From assembly GCA_958427145.1 (NCBI GenBank), contig CAUAAZ010000002.1, positions 1 to 64,000 on the forward strand: a stretch of DNA of 64,000 nt, read 5' to 3'. Below the pieces are notes generated by a model, which was not told the origin of the DNA, did not search any database, and worked only from the letters and a program-made list of their open reading frames with translations. The translations under genes and the position numbers were made by a program. The stretch comes from an uncultured Collinsella sp. GTDB taxonomy: Bacteria; Actinomycetota; Coriobacteriia; Coriobacteriales; Coriobacteriaceae. Positions within the stretch are counted from its first letter, which is position 1, and the number at the start of each line of letters is the position of its first letter. Below are positions 1-10,859 of this stretch, in pieces.

Positions 1-25
1 CTCGTCTCCACCCGAGCATTGAATG

Positions 26-55
26 AGGCTCCAACGCAAGTTGGGGCCTTTTTTT
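26..55 (+). terminator. Rho-independent terminator of an upstream gene
   Basis: A 10-bp stem (26-35 pairing with 40-49, one G-U pair) with a GCAA tetraloop is followed by a run of seven T residues. It ends a transcript entering from the left edge and isolates the ABC-F gene. Bases 1-25 carry no recognisable gene. Confidence 0.88.
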
Positions 56-86
56 CATATAGGCACACAAGGTCAAAGGCGGCACC

Positions 87-2106
<2,020 letters not shown>

Positions 2107-2120
<14 letters not shown>

Positions 2121-2403
2121 GGCCGCTGCCGTGGCGATGAGCATCATCGCCATCGCTTGTCGCATCTGCGGCATCTTTATGAGCGCGATGACCGTGCTGC
2201 TGTGCTTTAGCGGCCTCACCGCCAAGCTGCAGATCGTGGGTTTTGTCGTTGAGCTTTCGCGCGCGCTGCCGAGCGCCATCGCCGGCTACGGCGTCATCAC
2301 CTCGCCCTTTGGCGGCGTGTTCCGCCTGGATTACGCCATCGTGGCCGTCATCCTGTTTGTGGCCGACTACCTGCTCACGCGCGCCTCGCGCCGCGTCCGC
2401 TAG
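2107..2403 (+). CDS. Small hypothetical membrane protein
   Basis: 98-residue protein starting at a GTG that overlaps the end of the ABC-F gene by 14 nt; a GAGGAG ribosome binding site sits about 7 nt upstream inside that gene. This start is chosen over longer in-frame ones because they would lie deep within the ABC-F reading frame. Two hydrophobic segments (about residues 8-33 and 76-92) with a conserved-looking middle, and a basic C-terminus (RASRRVR). I do not recognise a family. It is probably co-translated with the ABC-F gene and with the M50 protease 9 nt downstream, so a membrane-associated role is plausible but unproven. Confidence 0.7.
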
Positions 2404-2412
2404 GGGAGCGCC

Positions 2413-3096
2413 ATGTCCAGCAGCTACATCATGAGCCTTCTAGCCAGCGCCGTCGCCGTCATCGTGGGTATCGTGATCCACGAGAGTGCGCACGCCGCCG
2501 CGGCCTGGGCACTCGGCGATAAGACGGCCCGTTCGCGCGGACGCGTCTCGCTCAACCCGCTCAACCACATCGACCCGTTTGGCACCATTCTCCTGCCTCT
2601 ACTGATGCTCGCCGCCGGCGGCCCGGTGTTCGCCTTTGCCAAGCCCGTGCCCGTCTACCTCAACAACCTCAAGCACCCCAAGCGCGACGAGGTCCTGGTG
2701 AGCGTGGCCGGCCCCGCATCGAACATCGCCCTCGCGTGCCTCGCGGCCGCCCTCATGCACGCAACGTACGGCAACCTCTACACTAGCATGTCCTTTGCCG
2801 TAGCGTCACAGATCATGAACTTCGGCGCCACGTTTATCGTGGTCAACCTGTCGCTCGCGTTCTTTAACCTCATCCCGATCCCGCCGCTCGACGGCTCGTC
2901 GATCATCGTGCCGTTCCTCAAAGGCAAGGCGCTCAACAACTATTACCGCCTGCAGCAATACGCTATGCCCATACTCATCCTGGTTCTATACCTGCTGCCT
3001 ATGTGGACCGGCATCGATGTAATCGGCCGCTATTTCGACGTTACCGTGTATCCGCTTGCTGAGCAGCTGCTCAACTTCGCAATCGCCGGCATCTAA
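2413..3096 (+). CDS. Site-2 protease family (M50, YwhC-like) membrane metalloprotease
   Basis: 227-residue polytopic membrane protein. The zinc-binding HExxH motif is present as HESAH at about residues 23-27 within the first membrane segment, and the second half of the active site as NLIPIPPLDGS near residue 158, where the Asp would be the third ligand. This is the compact YwhC/YwmF-type branch of peptidase family M50 without a PDZ domain. Such proteases cleave substrates within the membrane; the substrate here is unknown. In many Gram-positive genomes this gene lies directly before scpA, as it does here (scpA starts 84 nt downstream), so it is a conserved neighbour rather than a functional partner of condensin. 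Confidence 0.9.
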   Translation: MSSSYIMSLLASAVAVIVGIVIHESAHAAAAWALGDKTARSRGRVSLNPLNHIDPFGTILLPLLMLAAGGPVFAFAKPVPVYLNNLKHPKRDEVLVSVAGPASNIALACLAAALMHATYGNLYTSMSFAVASQIMNFGATFIVVNLSLAFFNLIPIPPLDGSSIIVPFLKGKALNNYYRLQQYAMPILILVLYLLPMWTGIDVIGRYFDVTVYPLAEQLLNFAIAGI

Positions 3097-3180
3097 GGTA
3101 AACTTACAGGTCGACCGTGCAAAGCGGTTGTAACATGCACCCAAACCGCGCCGCGAAGGCGCCGTCAAAGGAGGTCGAAG

Positions 3181-3990
3181 ATGTCGTATCGCGTGTCGAC
3201 GCAGGTCTACAGCGGACCGTTCGACCTGCTGCTGCAGCTGGTAACCCGCCAAAAAGTAGATATCGGCGCCATCTCTATCAGCGAGGTGGCCGAGCAGTAC
3301 CTTGCCGAGGCCGAGCGCATCGAGGCGCTGGACCTGGACGTGGCGAGCGACTTTTTGCTGGTCGCGGCAACCCTTTTGGACATCAAAGCCGCCTCTCTGG
3401 TACCGCAGGAGGCCCCGCGCAAAGCCGACGACGATGACGAGTTCGACGAAGACCTCGATGAGCTTAGCGCGCTTGACGGCGACGCCCTGCGCGAGGTCCT
3501 GATTCAGCGCCTGATCGCCTATAAGCAGTTTAAGGGCGCGGCGGCAGCCCTTGGCGCGCGCATGCAGGCTGAGAGCCGCATGCATCCGCGCGTGGCCGGA
3601 CCCGACCCCGAGTTTTTGGGTCTCATGCCCGACTACCTGGCCGGCATTACCCTGCGCGGCCTGGCCGTCATCTGCGCCGACTTGGACGGTAAGCGCCAAA
3701 CCTTCCTGCTGGAGGCCGAGCACGTGGCGCCGCATCGCGTGCCGCTCGACCTGACGGTAGCCTCGGTCGACCGCTTTACCATGGCGCACCAAACCTGCAC
3801 CTTCCGCGAGCTGCTGGACGGCGACGCCACGACCGAGCAGCTCGTCGTCACTTTCCTGGCCATGCTCGAACTCGCCAAGCGCGGCTCGCTTACGCTGAGC
3901 CAGGACGAGATCTTTGGAACCATCTGCATCAACCGCGTCGAGGGCGCCGAGGCGTACGTGCCCGGTGAGGGCCCCGAGCTCACCGAATAG
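3181..3990 (+). CDS. scpA: Segregation and condensation protein A
   Basis: 269-residue kleisin of the SMC-ScpAB condensin complex, which compacts and segregates the chromosome. The N-terminus matches the ScpA family (YSGPFDLLLQLV at about residues 10-21, then DIGAISISEVAEQYL); the acidic central linker (DDDDEFDEDLDEL) and the C-terminal winged-helix region that contacts the SMC head follow. The ATG at 3181 is preceded by a near-perfect AAGGAGG at 3168-3174, which decides against a frame opening further upstream. scpB follows after 11 nt. Confidence 0.96.
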   Translation: MSYRVSTQVYSGPFDLLLQLVTRQKVDIGAISISEVAEQYLAEAERIEALDLDVASDFLLVAATLLDIKAASLVPQEAPRKADDDDEFDEDLDELSALDGDALREVLIQRLIAYKQFKGAAAALGARMQAESRMHPRVAGPDPEFLGLMPDYLAGITLRGLAVICADLDGKRQTFLLEAEHVAPHRVPLDLTVASVDRFTMAHQTCTFRELLDGDATTEQLVVTFLAMLELAKRGSLTLSQDEIFGTICINRVEGAEAYVPGEGPELTE

Positions 3991-4001
3991 GAGCCGCAAC
4001 C

Positions 4002-4730
4002 ATGTCGAACCTTTCCACGCTGGAGGCAAACAGCCTCAAAGGCGCTCTTGAGGCGCTACTGCTGGTGTCGAGCGACCCGGTAAGTGCGCCCGCGCTGGCC
4101 GGCGCACTGGATATCGCCCCCGGCGAGTGCGCGTCGCTGCTCGCCGAGCTCAAGGTTGAGTACGAGGAGACCAACCGCGGCTTTCAGCTGCGCGAGGTCG
4201 CCGGCGGCTGGCGCCTGTTTACGCACCCCGCTTACCACGACGTGGTCGAGGCCTATGTGTTGACCTGGGACACGCAAAAGCTGTCGCAGGCGGCACTCGA
4301 GACCCTGGCCGTCATCGCATACCACCAGCCCGTGACCCGCGAGGTGGTCAAGGGCATCCGCGGCGTCAATTCCGACGGCGTCATCGCGTCGCTCGTGGAC
4401 AAGGGCCTGGTGCGCGAGCTCGGCCGCGACCCCCAGCGCGGTCAGGCCATCATCTACGGCACGACCAACGCCTTCTTGGAAAAGTTCGGCCTGCGCTCCA
4501 CCCGCGACCTGCCCGATCTGGAGCAGTTTGCCCCCGACGAGCAGTCGCGCCAGTTTATCCGTGAGCGCCTGAGCGGCCGCAGTATTCAGTCCACGCTCGA
4601 GGAGCAGGCCGAGGACCTGGACGAAGAGCGCGAACTGCTCGATACCGATGTTGAAGATGTTGAGGCAGTCGAAGATGAGGGCACCCTGGACGTCGACGCG
4701 ACCTCGGAGGATTTGCATGACGAGGAATAG
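4002..4730 (+). CDS. scpB: Segregation and condensation protein B
   Basis: 242-residue partner of ScpA; two winged-helix domains occupy roughly residues 10-180 (for example ALLLVSSDPVSAPALAG and ALETLAVIAYHQPVTREVV, a family hallmark). The remaining ~50 residues are a strongly acidic tail (EEQAEDLDEERELLDTDVED and beyond), longer than in many ScpB proteins. ScpB dimers stabilise ScpA on the SMC complex. The gene is in the same transcription unit as scpA and is followed by rluB after 22 nt. Confidence 0.96.
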   Translation: MSNLSTLEANSLKGALEALLLVSSDPVSAPALAGALDIAPGECASLLAELKVEYEETNRGFQLREVAGGWRLFTHPAYHDVVEAYVLTWDTQKLSQAALETLAVIAYHQPVTREVVKGIRGVNSDGVIASLVDKGLVRELGRDPQRGQAIIYGTTNAFLEKFGLRSTRDLPDLEQFAPDEQSRQFIRERLSGRSIQSTLEEQAEDLDEERELLDTDVEDVEAVEDEGTLDVDATSEDLHDEE

Positions 4731-4752
4731 TGAAACAGGGGGGACGCGCGCC

Positions 4753-5682
4753 ATGGGCAACGCAGCACCCGCAACCGACGCCCAGCCCGTCTATCCGCAT
4801 ACCATGCGCCTGCAGCGCTTTTTGGCGCGTGCGGGCGTGGCGAGCCGCCGCGGCTCGGAGGACCTGATGACCACCGGCCGCGTGACCGTCAACGGCCAGG
4901 TCGCGACCGAGCTGGGCACCAAGGTAGATGTCGACCGCGATCACATCGAGGTCGACGGCATGCCCGTCAAGCTCAACCAGGGCGCCGTGTACCTGATGCT
5001 CTACAAGCCGACCGGCTACCTCACCACCATGAGCGATCCGCAGGAGCGCCCTTGCGTGGCTGACCTGGTCCCCCGCGACCGCTTTCCGGGGCTCTTTCCG
5101 GTGGGTCGTCTGGACCGCGACACAACGGGCCTTTTGCTCTTTACCACCGACGGCGACCTGTCTCAGGACCTGCTGCACCCCAGCAAGCATGTCTACAAGA
5201 CCTACCAGGCGCTGGTGGACGGAGACTTGTCCGAACGAGATCTTGAGCCGCTGCGTCGTGGCATCGAGCTTGACGACGGCCTATGCCAGCCGGCGATCTG
5301 CCGCGTCATAACCGCACGCGAGGCCGAAGCCGTGGCACCGCAGGGCGTCAAGCCCGGCACCAGTGCCGTGGAGGTCATCATCCGCGAGGGTCGCAAGAAC
5401 CAGGTCAAGCGCATGCTGGGCAAGATTCACCATCCGGTAATCCGTCTGCATCGCTGCAACTTTGCCGGCCTGGAGCTCAAGGACGTGGCCAAGGGCTCGT
5501 GGCGCGAGCTCACCGACCGCGAGGTGCAGATTCTCAAGGACGGCGGTATACCGCCCAAGCAGGCGAGCGCCAAGCGCAACGGCAGCAAGCCTCAAAACAC
5601 GCCCGCCAGCCGCACGCGTCACCACGGCAGCCACGGCTCCGCACCCAAGCGCAACACCTATCGCGAGCGCTACACGGGCTAG
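4753..5682 (+). CDS. rluB: RluB/RsuA-family 23S/16S rRNA pseudouridine synthase
   Basis: 309-residue protein with an N-terminal S4 RNA-binding domain (RLQRFLARAGVASRR at about 18-32) and the RsuA/RluB/E/F catalytic domain. The catalytic Asp lies in GRLDRDTTGLLLFT near residue 121. The C-terminal ~45 residues are a basic, low-complexity tail (KRNGSKPQN, RTRHHGSHGS), probably an RNA-binding extension. The ATG at 4753 follows a G-rich ribosome binding site; a second ATG at 4804 begins the conserved domain. Position after scpB is the usual Gram-positive scpA-scpB-rluB order. RluB assignment rests on this synteny; RluB-like versus RsuA-like specificity is not proven. Confidence 0.92.
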   Translation: MGNAAPATDAQPVYPHTMRLQRFLARAGVASRRGSEDLMTTGRVTVNGQVATELGTKVDVDRDHIEVDGMPVKLNQGAVYLMLYKPTGYLTTMSDPQERPCVADLVPRDRFPGLFPVGRLDRDTTGLLLFTTDGDLSQDLLHPSKHVYKTYQALVDGDLSERDLEPLRRGIELDDGLCQPAICRVITAREAEAVAPQGVKPGTSAVEVIIREGRKNQVKRMLGKIHHPVIRLHRCNFAGLELKDVAKGSWRELTDREVQILKDGGIPPKQASAKRNGSKPQNTPASRTRHHGSHGSAPKRNTYRERYTG

Positions 5683-5748
5683 GCAACAAGCCGCGCCCCA
5701 ACGCCCGCGAACCATACCAGCACGTCAACCATCGAAAGGAAGCATTGC

Positions 5749-6435
5749 ATGATCGTCGCCATCGACGGCCCCGCCGGTTCCGGCAAGTCCACCATCGCCA
5801 AGGAGATCGCCCGCCAGCTGGGCTTTAACAAGCTCGACACGGGCGCCATGTATCGCGCCGTCACCTTCGCCGCGCTCGACCGCGGCATCGATCTGGACGA
5901 CGAGGCGGCCATCGACGCCCTCGCCGAGCAGATCAAAATCCGCTTTACCAACGGCACCGGTGAGGACACGCGCCTGACCATTGACGGCCAGGACGCTTCG
6001 GCCGCCATCCGCACCCCGCAGGTCGACGCCAACGTGTCCAAGGTCTCGGCCTATCCGGGGGTGCGCGCAGCCATGCTCATCCACCAGCGCCGCGCCGCCG
6101 AGGACCGCGATATCGTCGCCGAGGGTCGCGACATCGGAACCGTCGTGTTCCCCAACGCTCAGGTAAAAATCTTCCTGACTGCCGACCCGCGCGAGCGCGC
6201 CCGTCGCCGCGTGCTGCAGCGCCACCAAAACGATGCGCAGCCGCTCACCACCGAGCAGCTCGAGACCGAGGTCGACGAGACGCTCGACGCCCTTAAGCAG
6301 CGCGACAAGCTCGACAGCAACCGCGAGGTCGCCCCGCTCGTGCCCGCCGAGGACGCCGTGCACGTCGACTCCACCGCCCACACCATCGACGAGGTCGTCC
6401 GCATTATCGAGGACCTCATCAACCAAAGGAGGTAG
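5749..6435 (+). CDS. cmk: Cytidylate kinase
   Basis: 228-residue (d)CMP kinase, phosphorylating CMP and dCMP with ATP. The P-loop GPAGSGKST lies at residues 7-15, followed by the family patterns LDTGAMYRAVT and the NMP-binding region, VAEGRDIGTVVFP and ADPRERARRR (lid). Length is typical. An AAAGGAAG ribosome binding site precedes the ATG. The order rluB-cmk-plsC-ispH-der is familiar from Actinobacteria and Clostridia. Confidence 0.97.
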   Translation: MIVAIDGPAGSGKSTIAKEIARQLGFNKLDTGAMYRAVTFAALDRGIDLDDEAAIDALAEQIKIRFTNGTGEDTRLTIDGQDASAAIRTPQVDANVSKVSAYPGVRAAMLIHQRRAAEDRDIVAEGRDIGTVVFPNAQVKIFLTADPRERARRRVLQRHQNDAQPLTTEQLETEVDETLDALKQRDKLDSNREVAPLVPAEDAVHVDSTAHTIDEVVRIIEDLINQRR

Positions 6436-6438
6436 CCC

Positions 6439-7167
6439 ATGCGCCTGTTTAAACAGACGCCCGAGGACTATTACAACGCCCCGTATGCCGAGTTTCCCGC
6501 GCTCATCCGCGGCACCGTCTTCGTGGTCATGGCAATCCTTTGGGCTTTCTCCAAGCTCATGTGGCGCTGGAAGGTAGAGGATGCCGATCTGCTGTTTGAG
6601 CGCCAGGACGGCCGCGGAAGCGTAGTCATCTGCAACCACACCTCGATGGCCGAGCTCTTGGCCGTGGAGACGGCGCTGTTCTTTGGGGGGCGCCGCATTC
6701 GTCCCATCTTTAAGTCCGAGTTCGCCAAGAGCAAGATTGTGCGCTGGGCCTTTAGCCGCGTAGGCGGCATCCCCGTGGAGCGTGGTACTGCAGATATGAA
6801 GTGCCTGCGCGCCGCCCAGCATGCGCTGCAGCGCGGCGAGGACGTTCTGATCTTCCCCGAGGGCACGCGCATCCGCTCGCGCGAGATCAAGCCCGAGGTC
6901 CACGGCGGTTTTGCGCTCATCGCTCAGATGGGCAAGGCGCCCGTTAACCCGCTCGCCATCTGCGGCTGGTCCGACATCACGCCCTCGGACAAAAAGATCA
7001 TGCGTCCCAAGAAGTGCTGGATCCGCGCCGGCAAGGCCGTCTCGCTTTCCGACGCACCGGCCGGGCTTAAGCGCACGGAGCGCCTGGAATGGTTTGAGTC
7101 CGAGGCCATGAGCCGCGTCTACGCCATGCGAGACGAGCTATGCGCCGAGCATCCGGGCAGGTTCTAG
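6439..7167 (+). CDS. plsC: 1-acyl-sn-glycerol-3-phosphate acyltransferase (PlsC-like)
   Basis: 242-residue acyltransferase of phosphatidic acid synthesis. One hydrophobic segment (about residues 24-42) anchors it to the membrane. The catalytic HX4D box appears as NHTSMAE at about 67-73, with Glu where Asp is usual, and the glycerol-phosphate-binding block as FPEGTR at about 139-144. Starts 3 nt after cmk, with AAAGGAGG just upstream. The Asp-to-Glu change in the catalytic box is conservative but worth noting. It would act after PlsY, which is encoded nearby at 10852. Confidence 0.9.
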   Translation: MRLFKQTPEDYYNAPYAEFPALIRGTVFVVMAILWAFSKLMWRWKVEDADLLFERQDGRGSVVICNHTSMAELLAVETALFFGGRRIRPIFKSEFAKSKIVRWAFSRVGGIPVERGTADMKCLRAAQHALQRGEDVLIFPEGTRIRSREIKPEVHGGFALIAQMGKAPVNPLAICGWSDITPSDKKIMRPKKCWIRAGKAVSLSDAPAGLKRTERLEWFESEAMSRVYAMRDELCAEHPGRF

Positions 7168-7169
7168 CC

Positions 7170-8069
7170 ATGAGCGAGAACGTGACGAACACTGCCGCGA
7201 CTGCGTCCGACCAGGCCACCGCGCCTTCCATCGAGATCGCCGCCCACGCCGGCACTTGCTATGGCGTACAGCGTGCGCTCGATATGGCGCTGGCCGCCGC
7301 GCCGCAGGCAGGGGAGTGCACTCAGGTTCATACCTTGGGTCCGCTTATCCATAACCCCATCGTGGTACGCGAGCTCGCTCAGGCGGGCGTTGGCTTGGCC
7401 GAAACCCTGGATGACGCCGCAACCGGCACCGTGATTATCCGCGCCCACGGCGTGGTGCCGCAGGTGATCGATGCTGCCCGCAAGCGCGACCTTACCGTGG
7501 TCGACGCCACCTGCCCCTACGTGAAGAAGGTCCATGTGGCGGCCGAGCGCCTGGTGCGCGAAGGCTACCGCGTGATCGTCGTGGGCGAGCCGGGCCACCC
7601 AGAGGTCGAGGGTATTCTGGGCCACGCCGGCAATGACGCGCAGGTCGTGAGCTGTGCCGCCGACGCCGATGCCCTATCGCTCAAGGGCAAGGTGGGTCTG
7701 GTTGTGCAGACCACCCAGACCGCGCAGAACCTCGCCGAGGTCGTGGCCGCTATCACCCCGCGCGTGCAGGAGCTGCGTGTGATCAACACCATCTGCGCCG
7801 CCACGAGCGAGCGCCAGCAGGCAGCCGCATCACTTGCCAAACGCTGTGATTGCATGGTCGTCGTGGGTGGCAAGAACTCGGGCAACACCCGCCGCCTGGC
7901 GCAGATTTGTGCCGATGCCTGCGAGCGCACGTATCACATCGAGGAAGCTTCCGAGCTCCAGGCCGCGTGGTTTACCGACGCTCATCACATCGGCATCACC
8001 GCTGGAGCCTCCACCCCGCAAGAACACATCGAGCGCGCCGTCGAGCGCATCAAGGAGCTTTGCCGCTAA
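7170..8069 (+). CDS. ispH: 4-hydroxy-3-methylbut-2-enyl diphosphate reductase
   Basis: 299-residue IspH (LytB), the last enzyme of the MEP isoprenoid pathway, converting HMBPP to IPP and DMAPP with a [4Fe-4S] cluster. The three cluster cysteines are visible: Cys30 in AGTCYGVQRA, Cys115 in DATCPYVKKVH and Cys209 in NTICAATSERQ; the His-containing blocks GPLIHNP and RAHGV are also intact. The ATG at 7170 lies 2 nt after the plsC stop; an in-frame ATG at 7140 would overlap plsC and is less likely. The first ~18 residues are Ala/Thr-rich and not part of the core. Confidence 0.96.
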   Translation: MSENVTNTAATASDQATAPSIEIAAHAGTCYGVQRALDMALAAAPQAGECTQVHTLGPLIHNPIVVRELAQAGVGLAETLDDAATGTVIIRAHGVVPQVIDAARKRDLTVVDATCPYVKKVHVAAERLVREGYRVIVVGEPGHPEVEGILGHAGNDAQVVSCAADADALSLKGKVGLVVQTTQTAQNLAEVVAAITPRVQELRVINTICAATSERQQAAASLAKRCDCMVVVGGKNSGNTRRLAQICADACERTYHIEEASELQAAWFTDAHHIGITAGASTPQEHIERAVERIKELCR

Positions 8070-8071
8070 TC

Positions 8072-9514
8072 ATGGACCAGACCGTACCCGCATACGCCGC
8101 CGAGGTGGCCGATTACGGGCGCAGCCGCGACCCCGAGCCGGGTGAGGGCGCGCTCGTTAAGAACGTGCGTCCCGAATCGCCCGCGTGGGATGTGGGTATC
8201 GAGCCGGGCATGCGCGTGCTCACGGTCAATGGCGAGAAGCTTACCGACATGATTGTGTGGCTCTGGGAGGCCGACGATGATACCGTCGACCTGGAGGTTT
8301 TCGATCCGCGCGACAACACCGTCACCTTCGTCGAGCTCGACCGCTTCCCGGGAGAGGACTGGGGCCTTGAGTTCGATGGCCCTATCTTCGATGGCATGCG
8401 CACCTGTGTGAACGCCTGCGTGTTCTGCTTTATGACGATGCTCCCCAAGGGCGGCCGCTCCACGCTCTATATTCGCGACGACGACTATCGCCTGAGCTTT
8501 TTGCAGGGCAACTTTGTCACGCTCACGAACCTCACCGACGAGGACGTGCAAAACGTCATCCAGCGCAACATGAGCCCCATGAACGTGTCAGTCCACGCCG
8601 TGAGCCCCGACGTCCGCCGCCGCATGATGGGCCGCAACGCCCAGCGAGGCATGGACGTGCTCGAGACCATCATGGCCGCCGGCATCGAGATTCACGCGCA
8701 GATCGTGTTGTGCCCCGGCATGAACGACGGCGAGGAGCTGGAAAAGACCCTGCGCTTTTGCGAGGAGCACGAGCAAATCACCAGCCTGGGCATTGTGCCG
8801 CTCGGTTTTACCAAGCATCAAAACCGCTTTAGCTGGTCCTACAGCGACAAGCCCGAGCTGGCGCGCGAGACCATCGCGATGATCAGGCCCTTCCAGGACC
8901 GCGCCTATGAGCGCTTTGGCCGCCACACCTTCCAGATGAGCGACGAGTTCTATCTGGACGCTGGCATCGATCCTCCCGAGGCTGACTTTTACGACGGCTA
9001 CCCGCAGTACTACGACGGCATCGGCATGATCCGCTCATATCTGGACGAGACCGACGACGTGCTTGCAACCGACGCCGAGCGTCTGGCCCGCGTCCGCGAG
9101 GCCATCGCCGAGCGTAACCAGCGCCTTCTGTGCCTCTCCGGCGCCAGCGCGCGCGACACCGTGGCGCGCTTTGTGGAGTCGCCGCATGGTCTCGGCGGCA
9201 CCGTCACAGCCATCAAGAACCGCTACTTTGGCGGCAACGTGGACGTGACCGGCCTCATCGTCGCGTGTGACATTCTGGAGCAGCTGCCCCAAGACCTGTC
9301 GGGGGTTATGCTCTTTGTGCCTAAGCTCATGTTCAACGCTGACGGCATGACGCTTGACGAGTATCATCGTGACGATTTACTCGCAAGCCTTACCAGTCGC
9401 GGCGCCGAGGTTCATGTGGTGTCGACCATGCCGCATGAGCTGCTCGATACCCTAGAGCACATCCTTGGCATTGTGCCTGCCGACTCTACTAATTCCACTG
9501 ACCCTACCCATTAA
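8072..9514 (+). CDS. DUF512 family radical SAM-like protein with N-terminal PDZ-like domain
   Basis: 480-residue protein of the widespread DUF512 family. It has an N-terminal PDZ-like domain (VRPESPAWDVGIEPGMRVLTVNG), a cysteine cluster C-x3-C-x2-C at residues 112-119 (RTCVNACVFCF) in the position of a radical-SAM-type Fe-S site, and a C-terminal DUF512 domain. The biochemical function is unknown. It starts 2 nt after ispH and is followed after 10 nt by der, a pairing recurrent in Firmicutes and Actinobacteria. Coupling with the ribosome-assembly GTPase Der is a possibility, not shown by the sequence. Confidence 0.88.
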   Translation: MDQTVPAYAAEVADYGRSRDPEPGEGALVKNVRPESPAWDVGIEPGMRVLTVNGEKLTDMIVWLWEADDDTVDLEVFDPRDNTVTFVELDRFPGEDWGLEFDGPIFDGMRTCVNACVFCFMTMLPKGGRSTLYIRDDDYRLSFLQGNFVTLTNLTDEDVQNVIQRNMSPMNVSVHAVSPDVRRRMMGRNAQRGMDVLETIMAAGIEIHAQIVLCPGMNDGEELEKTLRFCEEHEQITSLGIVPLGFTKHQNRFSWSYSDKPELARETIAMIRPFQDRAYERFGRHTFQMSDEFYLDAGIDPPEADFYDGYPQYYDGIGMIRSYLDETDDVLATDAERLARVREAIAERNQRLLCLSGASARDTVARFVESPHGLGGTVTAIKNRYFGGNVDVTGLIVACDILEQLPQDLSGVMLFVPKLMFNADGMTLDEYHRDDLLASLTSRGAEVHVVSTMPHELLDTLEHILGIVPADSTNSTDPTH

Positions 9515-9524
9515 AGGAGAGCAG

Positions 9525-10859
9525 ATGAAACCTATCGTCGCCGTCGTCGGACGCCCCAACGTGGGCAAGTCCACGCTCGTTAACCGCCTGGCCCAGACCT
9601 CGGACGCCATCGTCCACGAGTCCCGCGGCGTCACGCGCGACCGCTCGTATCACACGGCCGATTGGAACGGTCGTGAGTTCACCATCGTCGACACGGGCGG
9701 TATCGAGCCGCTCAAGAGCGACGACGTCTTTGCCACGTCCATCCGCGACCAGGCGCTCGCCGCCGCCGAGGAAGCCGCAGTCATCCTGTTTGTGGTCGAT
9801 GGCCGCACCGGCGTCACCGAGGAGGACGAGTCGGTCGCCCGCATGCTCAAGCGCTGCGACAAGCCGGTCTTTCTGCTGGTGAACAAGCTCGACAACCCCG
9901 ATCGCGAAAACGACAGCATCTGGGAGTTCTATTCGCTCGGTATCGGCGAGCCCACGCCGCTCTCGGCCCTGCATGGCCATGGCACGGGCGACCTGCTCGA
10001 TGACATTGTGGCCCTGCTTCCTGAGGAAGAGGACGAAGTCGCCGACGAGTTCCCCGACGCGCTGAACGTCGCCATCATCGGCCGTCCCAACGCCGGTAAG
10101 TCGTCGCTGTTCAACCGCATCCTGGGCGCCGACCGCTCTATCGTGTCCAACATTGCCGGCACGACGCGCGACGCCATCGACACCGTCGTGGAGCGCAACG
10201 GCAAGCACTACCGCATGGTCGACACCGCGGGCATTCGCAAGAAGAGCACCGTGTACGAGAACATCGAGTACTACTCCATGGTCCGCGGCCTGCGCGCCAT
10301 CGACCGCGCCGACGTGGCGCTGCTCGTCGTCGACGCCTCCGTGGGCGTTACCGAGCAGGACCAGAAGGTCATGGGTCTTGCCATCGAGCGCGGCTGCGCC
10401 ATCGTGGTGCTGCTCAACAAGTGGGACCTGCTCGACGATGACCGCAAGCGCGAGGCCTGCATGGAGACCGTCGACCGCCGTCTGGGCGTCATGGCTCCCT
10501 GGGCCCAGTACCTGCGCATCTCAGCCCTCACTGGCCGTAGCGTCGAGAAGATCTGGTCGATGGTCGACGCGGCCGAAAAGACGCGCTCGCAAAAGATCAG
10601 TACCTCACGCCTCAACACGTTCCTCACCGACCTGCGCGAGTTCGGTCATACCGTGGTGGACGGCAAGCGCCGCCTGCGTATGCACTACGTGACCCAGACG
10701 GGCGTCAACCCGCCGACGTTCACGTTCTTCGTCAACCACAGTGACCTGGTCAACGACACCTACCAGCGCTACGTGGAGAACCGCATGCGCTCGACCTTCG
10801 ACTTTGCCGGCACGCCCATTCGACTCTTCTTTAGGAAGAAGGAGCAAAAGGATGCATAA
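9525..10859 (+). CDS. der: Ribosome biogenesis GTPase Der (EngA)
   Basis: 444-residue essential GTPase with two tandem G domains and a KH-like C-terminal domain, acting in 50S subunit assembly. First domain: GRPNVGKS (9-16), DTGG, NKLD; second domain: GRPNAGKS (186-193), DTAG, NKWD; the KH-like end contains RLRMHYVTQTG. The ATG at 9525 is preceded by AAAGGAGA. The stop codon overlaps the plsY start by 8 nt, so the two are probably translationally coupled. Confidence 0.98.
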   Translation: MKPIVAVVGRPNVGKSTLVNRLAQTSDAIVHESRGVTRDRSYHTADWNGREFTIVDTGGIEPLKSDDVFATSIRDQALAAAEEAAVILFVVDGRTGVTEEDESVARMLKRCDKPVFLLVNKLDNPDRENDSIWEFYSLGIGEPTPLSALHGHGTGDLLDDIVALLPEEEDEVADEFPDALNVAIIGRPNAGKSSLFNRILGADRSIVSNIAGTTRDAIDTVVERNGKHYRMVDTAGIRKKSTVYENIEYYSMVRGLRAIDRADVALLVVDASVGVTEQDQKVMGLAIERGCAIVVLLNKWDLLDDDRKREACMETVDRRLGVMAPWAQYLRISALTGRSVEKIWSMVDAAEKTRSQKISTSRLNTFLTDLREFGHTVVDGKRRLRMHYVTQTGVNPPTFTFFVNHSDLVNDTYQRYVENRMRSTFDFAGTPIRLFFRKKEQKDA

